DNA from: Christiangramia aestuarii
GTDB lineage: Bacteria > Bacteroidota > Bacteroidia > Flavobacteriales > Flavobacteriaceae
Length of the DNA stretch: 64,000 nt
NCBI RefSeq assembly: GCF_009735585.1
Contig: NZ_VJVW01000003.1
Location: forward strand, 496,001-560,000
Direction: 5' to 3'
Below the pieces are notes generated by a model that saw nothing but the letters and a program-made list of their open reading frames with translations, did no database searches and was not told the origin of the DNA. Made by a program: the position numbers and the translations under genes. This document shows positions 54,417 through 62,100 of this stretch, one piece after another (position 1 is the first letter of the stretch; every line of letters begins with the position of its first letter).

Positions 54417-55318
54417 GCTTTCTTTTTCCTTTTTGAATCGTTATACAGGGATTTAATGATCCCATCGGCAAGACCTATCTTTGGAACATAGATCCAGTTC
54501 GCCTTGGCCCACTTCATGGAATTCACGTAGATCTTGGACGCGGGGATAATTACATCTGCCCGGTCATTTTTCAGATCCAGTTCGGTGATCCTTTCCTCGT
54601 AGGTGTACGAATTAAGTTTTTCATCGTAATCCTTCAGGTATTTCAGGCTTAAGGGCTTTCCATCCTTTTTCCCGCTAGTCTTAAAGATATTATTAATGTT
54701 CCCACCGGAACCTATCAGATCTATTTCATTAAAATCGCGGGTAACTTCTTTCACCCAGTCGCGCATTTCTTCCCAGGTTTTGTGTTCCACGAGATCTTCC
54801 ATCATTCTCACTGTACCAACTTTGAAGGATCTTGAAGCAACGGTTTTCCCGTTGCTGTACATGGTATATTCAGTACTACCCCCACCCACATCTACATAAA
54901 GGTAATTATGATCGTTCTCTATAAGCGCATGCAGGTCGGTCGCTGCAATGATCGCCGCTTCGTGGCTACCATCGATAACCTCGATCTCTATTCCGGAATT
55001 TTCTTTTACGGTCCTGGCGATCTCCACGGCATTGGTCGCTTCACGCATGGCCGATGTCGCGTAGGCCTTATACTTCTCTACTCCATGAGATTTCATTAAG
55101 AGACTGAAGGCATGCATGGTGTCTATCACCCTGTCTCGGTTCTTTTCTGAAACCTTCTTTTTAAGGAACACATCGGCTCCCAGACGGATTGGCACCCGAA
55201 CCAGGGAGGTCTTCCTGAAACTGGTTTCCATCCCCTCTTTTTCAGTAATGGTAGAAACCAGAAGTCTAACGGCATTCGAACCAATATCTATAGCAGCGTA
55301 TGTTCTTTGCTTTATCAT
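54413..55318 (-). CDS. Ppx/GppA family phosphatase
   Basis: A 301-residue member of the ASKHA (actin-like) fold. It starts TYAAIDIGSNAVRLLVSTI (phosphate-1 motif), and the second phosphate motif is YVDVGGGSTEYTMYSNGKT near residue 140. Motifs fit exopolyphosphatase/guanosine pentaphosphate phosphatase. The protein is only the catalytic core, lacking the C-terminal domain of E. coli Ppx. It directly follows ppk1 with a one-base overlap (TAATG), so it likely degrades the polyphosphate that Ppk1 makes. Polyphosphate versus pppGpp preference cannot be read from sequence. Confidence 0.9.
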   Translation of the reverse strand: MIKQRTYAAIDIGSNAVRLLVSTITEKEGMETSFRKTSLVRVPIRLGADVFLKKKVSEKNRDRVIDTMHAFSLLMKSHGVEKYKAYATSAMREATNAVEIARTVKENSGIEIEVIDGSHEAAIIAATDLHALIENDHNYLYVDVGGGSTEYTMYSNGKTVASRSFKVGTVRMMEDLVEHKTWEEMRDWVKEVTRDFNEIDLIGSGGNINNIFKTSGKKDGKPLSLKYLKDYDEKLNSYTYEERITELDLKNDRADVIIPASKIYVNSMKWAKANWIYVPKIGLADGIIKSLYNDSKRKKKA

Positions 55319-57420
55319 TATTCCTGAATATCTGTTTTTCTTAAATAGTAATCATAAAGGGCGAACTGGGACCTTATTTTTTCCCCTTCACTTTCTCGAT
55401 ACGGGTTTTCCATTCCGCGGCAATGCATCCTCGCTTTCACATTATCGTTCCAACTAATGTCAAAGGTTTCTATGAGCTCCTGTTTGATATCCTCATCATA
55501 GATGGGGCAGGAAATTTCTACCCGCTGGTCAAGGTTTCGTGTCATAAAATCGGCTGAAGATATATAAACCCTTCTATCCCCGTTATTTTCGAAAATATAG
55601 ACCCTGGGATGTTCCAGGAACTTATCCACTATGCTTATCGCTTCGATATTTTCGCTAAGACCTTCCACTCCCGGCACGAGGCAGCAAATTCCTCTCACCA
55701 GAAGTTTTACCTTCACCCCGGCTTTACTCGCCATGTAAAGTTTGTCTATCACGCCATTATCTGAAAGGCTGTTCAGTTTTAATCTGATACCGGCCGGTTT
55801 CCCGTTTTTAGCATTATCTATCTCGTTCTGAATTAGATTATAGATCACATTACGGGTATAATGTGGGGAAACGATAAGATGCTTGTATTTATTAACCTTA
55901 TAGTTTGTTTCGAAGAAATCGAAAACCATATTCACTTCTTTCAAAATATCGGGATCGGCAGTGAAAAGCGTATAATCGGTATATACCCTGGAGGTACTTT
56001 CATTAAAGTTACCGGTACTAATAAAACCATATCTTTTAAGTTTTCCTTCCTCTTCCCTTTCAATCACACAGGTCTTACAATGAACCTTCAAGCCTCGAAC
56101 CCCGAAGATAAGATTCACTCCTTCTTCCTGCATTTGTTCGGCATATCGAATGTTGGCTACCTCATCGAACCTCGCCCTCAGTTCTATCTGAACGGTCACT
56201 TTTTTCCCATTCTTAACCGCGTTAATAAGGGAACTCGCGATATGGGAAATCTTTGCCAGCCTGTAAATAGTGATCTTTATGGTCTTCACCTTTGGGTCCA
56301 GTGCAGCCTCTCTTAAAAATTTCACCACATAGGCAAAACTCTGGTACGGAGTATAGAGCAGGTAATCTTTTTCAGCAATACCACTTAGAACACTGGTTTG
56401 CAAAATCAGCCCGGGAATGGGTAGAGCTTCCCTCACCTCGTATTGCAGGTCTTCCCTGCCCAGGCTTGGGAAATCCATATAATCCCGCCGGTTATGGTAA
56501 CGCCCACCGGGAATGATACTATCGGTAGCATCAATGCCCATCTTGTTCATAAGGTACGTAAGCGTATCTGAATCTATATTCTTGTCGTAAACGAACCTCA
56601 CCGGGTCACCTTTGATCCTGTCTTTTACACTATCTGAGATCTTTTCGATAAAACTCTTACTAAGGTCACTATCCAGATCCAGCTCGGCGTCCCTGGTGAT
56701 CTTGATCATATGCGCCGAGAGACTCTCGTATTTGAAAATATTGAAGATAACGTTCAGGTTAAACCTTATAAGGTCATCTAACAGTATGATATATTGATTT
56801 CCATTTTCTTCAGGCAGGACCACGAAGCGTTCAATATTCCTGGGGATTTCGATAAGAACATATTTCTTTTCCTTCACCTCTCTTTTTATGATCTTGGAGA
56901 TACCATGGGAAGGCTCGGTCTCTTCTGACATCACCATTTTCACAGCCAGGTAGGCTGCGCTATCTTTTAAGGAAGGCATTTCGGGAAGGTCATTCAATAC
57001 GATGGTCACCAGTGCCGGGCTTACCTTGCTCAGGAAAAAGTTCTTGATGAATTTTTCCTGGTTTCGGGTAACCTCATCCTCGGTAATAATATGTATCCCG
57101 TGAGATTTTAGCTTGGACTGAATATCCTCCAGGATCTTAAGACTTTCAGATTGCTGGTCTATCACTATTTTGGTGATCTCTTCCAGCAATTTGTTCGCCT
57201 TAATGCCTCCCAGTACTTTCTTGGCCGCTTTCCCGGCAAGATCTATTCGCTTTACCGTGGCATAGCGGACCTTAAAAAATTCATCAAGATTATTCGAAAA
57301 TATACCTAGAAACCTGAGGCGCTCAATAAGCGGTACGGTTTCATCTGCGGCTTCCTGTAAAACTCTGGCATTAAAAGACAGCCAGCTCAATTCTCTGTTT
57401 ATATAACGTTTTTCGGCCAT
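55318..57420 (-). CDS. ppk1: Polyphosphate kinase 1
   Basis: A 700-residue enzyme that reversibly makes polyphosphate from ATP. It starts YINRELSWLSFNARVLQEA, the classic N-terminal domain signature. The phospholipase D-like catalytic domains carry VHCKTCVIEREEEGKLKRYG (the phosphate-accepting His/Lys region, near residue 435) and ISTGNFNESTSRVYTDYTLF, and the second domain has EHPRVYIFENNGDRRVYISSADFMTRNLDQRVE. It sits between sixA and ppx in one minus-strand run. Ppk1 is membrane-associated in many bacteria. Confidence 0.96.
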   Translation of the reverse strand: MAEKRYINRELSWLSFNARVLQEAADETVPLIERLRFLGIFSNNLDEFFKVRYATVKRIDLAGKAAKKVLGGIKANKLLEEITKIVIDQQSESLKILEDIQSKLKSHGIHIITEDEVTRNQEKFIKNFFLSKVSPALVTIVLNDLPEMPSLKDSAAYLAVKMVMSEETEPSHGISKIIKREVKEKKYVLIEIPRNIERFVVLPEENGNQYIILLDDLIRFNLNVIFNIFKYESLSAHMIKITRDAELDLDSDLSKSFIEKISDSVKDRIKGDPVRFVYDKNIDSDTLTYLMNKMGIDATDSIIPGGRYHNRRDYMDFPSLGREDLQYEVREALPIPGLILQTSVLSGIAEKDYLLYTPYQSFAYVVKFLREAALDPKVKTIKITIYRLAKISHIASSLINAVKNGKKVTVQIELRARFDEVANIRYAEQMQEEGVNLIFGVRGLKVHCKTCVIEREEEGKLKRYGFISTGNFNESTSRVYTDYTLFTADPDILKEVNMVFDFFETNYKVNKYKHLIVSPHYTRNVIYNLIQNEIDNAKNGKPAGIRLKLNSLSDNGVIDKLYMASKAGVKVKLLVRGICCLVPGVEGLSENIEAISIVDKFLEHPRVYIFENNGDRRVYISSADFMTRNLDQRVEISCPIYDEDIKQELIETFDISWNDNVKARMHCRGMENPYRESEGEKIRSQFALYDYYLRKTDIQE

Positions 57421-57426
57421 ATGGGT

Positions 57427-57912
57427 CTATCGGAGATTTTTGGGCAATAAGGTGAGTATGGTCTTACCTTTTCTTATTTCCTGCCAGGAGTCCGTATCGA
57501 AATCTATCACGCAAAGTCCCGTGGTAGGGAGATTATCGATCTTTTTATCTCCCAGCGAATTCACCAGGATGGTCATGGCAGGATTATGACCAAATACAAT
57601 TAGCTGGTCCCGGTCTCCGGAATAGGACCTGATGGAATTCAAAAGTTCGTTCTGGTTAAAGGTGTATAACTCTTCTTTTACCTCAAAATCCTCATCCTTT
57701 ACATTTAGCCGTTCCTTGAATAGGTTTGCAGTGGTGTTCGCTCTAACGGCATAACTGCTCCAGAACTGAGCGCCTCCCTGGTAAAAATGCTCAAAGGCAT
57801 CGAGCACAACTTCAGCATCCTTATAGGCGCGTTTCTTTAAAGGTCGTTTATGATCGGGGAGATCATTATCCCAGGAGGACTTTCCGTGTCTAACCAATAT
57901 TAATCTTTTCAT
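57427..57912 (-). CDS. sixA: SixA-type histidine phosphatase
   Basis: A 161-residue histidine phosphatase. The phosphohistidine motif is LILVRHGKSSWD with the nucleophile His9 and Arg8. A second conserved segment, LIVFGHNPAMTILVNSLG, holds the other catalytic His near residue 108. The length and lack of cap fit SixA, which dephosphorylates histidine phosphotransfer proteins, but small-molecule substrates are possible. It lies 6 bases before ppk1 and 3 bases after pdxH in the same run, so a role in phosphate metabolism is plausible. Confidence 0.9.
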   Translation of the reverse strand: MKRLILVRHGKSSWDNDLPDHKRPLKKRAYKDAEVVLDAFEHFYQGGAQFWSSYAVRANTTANLFKERLNVKDEDFEVKEELYTFNQNELLNSIRSYSGDRDQLIVFGHNPAMTILVNSLGDKKIDNLPTTGLCVIDFDTDSWQEIRKGKTILTLLPKNLR

Positions 57913-57915
57913 ATC

Positions 57916-58560
57916 TTAAGGTGCTAGTCTTTCTATATTCCAGTTCTGAGCTTCTTTTGTAAACTGAATCCTGTCGTGTAACCTGCTTTCGCGTCCCTGC
58001 CAGAACTCGAATCTTACTGGTTTGATATTATATCCACCCCAGTAATCTGGTTTGGGGATTTCCTGGCCTTCGAACTTGTCTTCCAGTTCCTGTAGCCTGT
58101 TTTCCAGGTATTCCCTGGACGGGATCACCGAGCTCTGGTTTGAAGCATTCGCTCCCAGCTGGCTTCCCCTGGGCCTGGAATGAAAATATTCCTCAGATTC
58201 CTCTTCTGAAAGCTTTGAAACTTTACCGGTTATAATAACCTGTTTTTCCAGTGATGGCCAGAAAAAGGAAATACAGCATTTTGGGTTTTCCTGAAGGTCT
58301 TTGCCTTTTTGGGATTCATAATTGGTAAAGAAAACGAATCCTTCCCTGCTGAAGCTTTTCAGTAAAACTACCCTGGTCCTGGGCCATAGATCCTTCCCAA
58401 CCGTGGAAATACTCATGGCATTGGCCTCCTCTACAGAATCTGCCTCGTCTGCCAGGTGAAACCAGGATTCAAATAAATCAAAAGGGTCCCGGGGAATATC
58501 AGATTCCAGTAATTCCCCTTTTTCATAAGACTTTCGGTAATCTTTAAGGTCTTTTTGCAT
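57916..58560 (-). CDS. pdxH: Pyridoxamine 5'-phosphate oxidase
   Basis: A 214-residue FMN-dependent enzyme that oxidises PNP and PMP to PLP, the last step of vitamin B6 synthesis and salvage. Landmarks are RTRVVLLKSFSREGFVFFTNYESQKGKDL (FMN and substrate binding), FFWPSLEKQVIITGKVSKLS, the family signature SRPRGSQLGANASNQS, and the C-terminal FEFWQGRESRLHDRIQF. It is the promoter-proximal gene of the pdxH-sixA-ppk1-ppx run. Confidence 0.96.
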   Translation of the reverse strand: MQKDLKDYRKSYEKGELLESDIPRDPFDLFESWFHLADEADSVEEANAMSISTVGKDLWPRTRVVLLKSFSREGFVFFTNYESQKGKDLQENPKCCISFFWPSLEKQVIITGKVSKLSEEESEEYFHSRPRGSQLGANASNQSSVIPSREYLENRLQELEDKFEGQEIPKPDYWGGYNIKPVRFEFWQGRESRLHDRIQFTKEAQNWNIERLAP

Positions 58561-59180
58561 TTCTAAAGGATAGTTTCATGCAATTTACAAGTTTAAATAT
58601 CAAGGTAGAAAAAAAGGCTGGAAATTTATAGAGGAGATTTTAACAGCATTATGACATGGCTTCAAAAAATTAGGCAGAAAAAGTAGTCCAATAACTACCC
58701 AACTTTTTATCGAAAGGATCCTGTACGAAAATGGAATTTTCAGGGCTATTTCTACGGGATTTCCCCTATTCATTTTTGAAATTTCCTACAATCTTAACAA
58801 ATTTTAAGAGTATATTTCCTTCAATTTCAAAGACTTACGTTTCTGTTTTCCTGTTACTTATCGGCAATAAACCGTAATTCATCTAATAGTTTTTACTTCC
58901 ATCTGCTGGGCGGTTTATTTGTAATAATTTTATATCCTAGAACACCAATTAAAAGTCATCCCCCACTTCTAATGGTAACCAGTCACTGGTTGCCGGTGTT
59001 TAATACCTACAATATTTTTTTGATTCCCCCCGAATCTTCAGTATCGCCAAAAGCGGTATACATGGCTTTCTTACATATCTGTGTCCAGCCGATACCCCAC
59101 ATATTTGCTGCCCCCCCCAAATCACATTATCGCCGAAATGACGATGGAATTTTTATTTGAATAGTCTAAACATTATTGAT
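58561..59180. other. 620-base intergenic region upstream of the giant repeat protein
   Basis: No supported gene; a 62-codon open frame at 58972-59160 looks random. Visible structure: a hairpin at 58974-58994 (9 base pairs with one G-U, loop TCA) and two C-runs (CCCCCC near 59025 and CCCCCCCC near 59111). The region separates divergent genes and must hold the promoters for pdxH and the repeat protein, but I see no clear TAnnTTTG box before 59181. Confidence 0.6.
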
Positions 59181-62100
59181 ATGATTTGGAAAATTACTAT
59201 CCACAGTTTGCTGGGGGAAATAAAGTCTATCCCTATACAGCAAAACATTCGTAAGTCACTTTTATTATTAGGCTTACTTTTATGCACTATTATTGGAACT
59301 GCCGATCTCGTAGCTCAGCAGCAAGACCAATATATTCCAATCCTGGATCCTCCCGGCCAGTTTGAGATTGACGGGAATTTAACGGCCAAGGATATTTCTA
59401 ATGGAATAGACTGGGCACCCGAATGGAATGGCACCACCTACCTTACGGGCACAAATAACTATATTTTCAATCCTGTGGATGGAACCGCAAGGGATCCCAA
59501 CACCTCGTTCTTTACAAAAGATCCTCTAGAATCTTCTACAGACGATATCTTTGTAGGAGGTCTTAAATATACAGACGATCCTACCGATTGGAGAAGTAAG
59601 CAGGCTGGTGCCAGCCCCGGAAAAGGCGATATGAGTACTGCCTTTTATCACATTTCCAGGGATGGAAATGGTGACCAGTGGCTATTTGTTGGTAGTGACC
59701 GACTCAAAAATAATGGTACAAGTTATATAGACTTTGAATTTTTCCAGGGAGAAGTTTTTCATAATCCTGCAACCAACGAGTTCACTACTACTAACCCGAA
59801 TGGAAAAGGCCGTAGTGAAGGAGACTTTTTGATTTCTGTGAAGTACGGTAACGGAGGCTCCGATGCAACTGTACAGTTTTTCATTTGGAGAAATAACCAG
59901 TTTGTAGAATATACAATTGCTTCAAATGCAGTAGCGAAAGGAAACACTACCCTGGTAAGAAGACCTTTTACCGGTAGTAATGCATCTGTATATGATGCAT
60001 ACCTGTTTGTGGAGGCAGGCCTGAACATGACGAGTATTTTTAATGGGATTTCAGAAGAGTTTTGTGATGAAATAGAACTGGAATCATTACTGGTAAAAAC
60101 CAAGACTTCTACCTCAGATAATGCCCAGCTTATCGATTTTATTGGGCCGGTACCGATTGATATTACCTTTGGAGCAGCAATCATCTCTTATGATCCTAAC
60201 CCGGTTTGTGAAAATTACGGTCAATTCTATGAACCAACTATTGAAGGGGTTCAAAATGGAAGCTTTTCAGCTACCCCCGGAGGACTGGCAATAAATTCTA
60301 CTACCGGTGTAATAGATATAGCTGCAAGTGCTCCTGGCATCTATACTATTACCTATACTTATGACAGTTATGGGTGTAACGACCTTATTTCAGAATACGA
60401 AGTTATAATCCAGTCACAACCAGAAAACCCTTCCACAAATGTGGGTTACAATGCCGGGGATTTCACTCAATGCTTTACCGGGCAAAGCCTGGATGCTAAT
60501 AATGCCATAGAGCCTGTAGCGGGTGTGAGTACGGTTTGGTATACTTCAGAAACTGGAGATACAACAACTACCTCTCCCACACTTTCCAGTCCTGGAACTA
60601 TTAGTTACTGGGCGCAGGCTGTGTCTGTTGACGGAGGATGCGTTAGTGAAGGTAGAACCGAGATCGTCCTGCAGTTAAAGGCCAAACCTGAAGCAAATAA
60701 TGATTCAGCCACCACCAATGAAGACGAAGCTGTAAACATAGACGTCCTGGCTAACGATACAGATCTTGAAAATGATCCTATTACTATTACCTCGGTTTCT
60801 GAACCTGGTCATGGTAAAGCAGAGATCACTGCCAATAACCAGATACTTTATACGCCAGATGCGAATTATTTTGGGACAGACACCTTCACTTATACAATTG
60901 ATGACGGAAACTGCGGAAGTGATACCGCCACGGTAGACATTACCATAAATTCAGTGAACGACCTGCCCAGTGCAATGGACGATGATCTTACGGTCGAGGA
61001 GGATTCCGGAGCCGGTTTAGCCAACCAGGTAGATGTTAGCCTGAATGATAATATTGGCGGCGATGGCGGTGATGCAGATAACTTTGCAATTACCAGCCAG
61101 CCAGATAATGGATCGGTTTCTGAAGTGAGCGATGGGATTTTTCAATACATCCCGGATGCCAATTATAACGGCACAGATAGTTTCACCTATACCATTACAG
61201 ACGTAAACGGTGATTCTGCCACGGCTACCGTAAATATCACTATAAACTCAGTAAACGATGTTCCTGTGGCCAACGATGATAACCTTATCGTGGCCGAGGA
61301 CTCTTCTGCCGGATTGAGCAATCAGGTTAACGTAGCTGCTAATGATGATATTGGCGGTGATGGCGGTGATTCCGATAATTATTCAATCGCCAGCCTGCCA
61401 TCAAATGGAAGCATTACTGAGATTTCTGATGGTGTATTCGAGTATGTTCCAGATCCCGATTATTACGGGCCAGATTCTTTCAGCTATACCATTACTGATG
61501 TTGATGGGGATACAGATACAGCAACGGTTTCAATTACTGTAAATCCGGTAAATGATTTACCCGTAGCAGTAAATGATGAGCTTAGCGTGGAAGAAGATTC
61601 AGGAGCGGGAGCTGCCAACCAGGTGAACGTGGCTGCCAATGATGATATTGGAGGCGATGGCGGTGATGCAGATAACTTTGCAATTGCCACCCAGCCATTA
61701 TACGGAAGTATAACAGAAATATCAGATGGAATATTTGAATATATTCCAGACCCCGATTATAACGGACCAGATTCTTTTACCTATACTATCACAGATGTAG
61801 ATGGGGATACAGATACCGCCACGGTAAGTATTACCGTAAACTCGGTAAATGATCTTCCTAATGCTGAAGATGATAGTCTTACGGTTGAAGAAGATTCCGG
61901 TGCCGGGGTACAGAACCAGGTGATCGTTTCAGCAAATGATGATGTTGGGGGCGATGGTGGTGACGGTGACGACTATGCCGTAGCAACTCCTCCATCAAAT
62001 GGTAGCCTGACCGAGATAAGCGACGGGGTGTTCCAGTATATTCCCGATCCAGATTTCAACGGAACAGATAGTTTTACCTATACTATTACAGATGTAGATG

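Noticed and set aside
58972-59160. 62-codon frame upstream of the giant gene
   Set aside because: No signal, helix or family features, and it spans the C-runs; coding is not supported.
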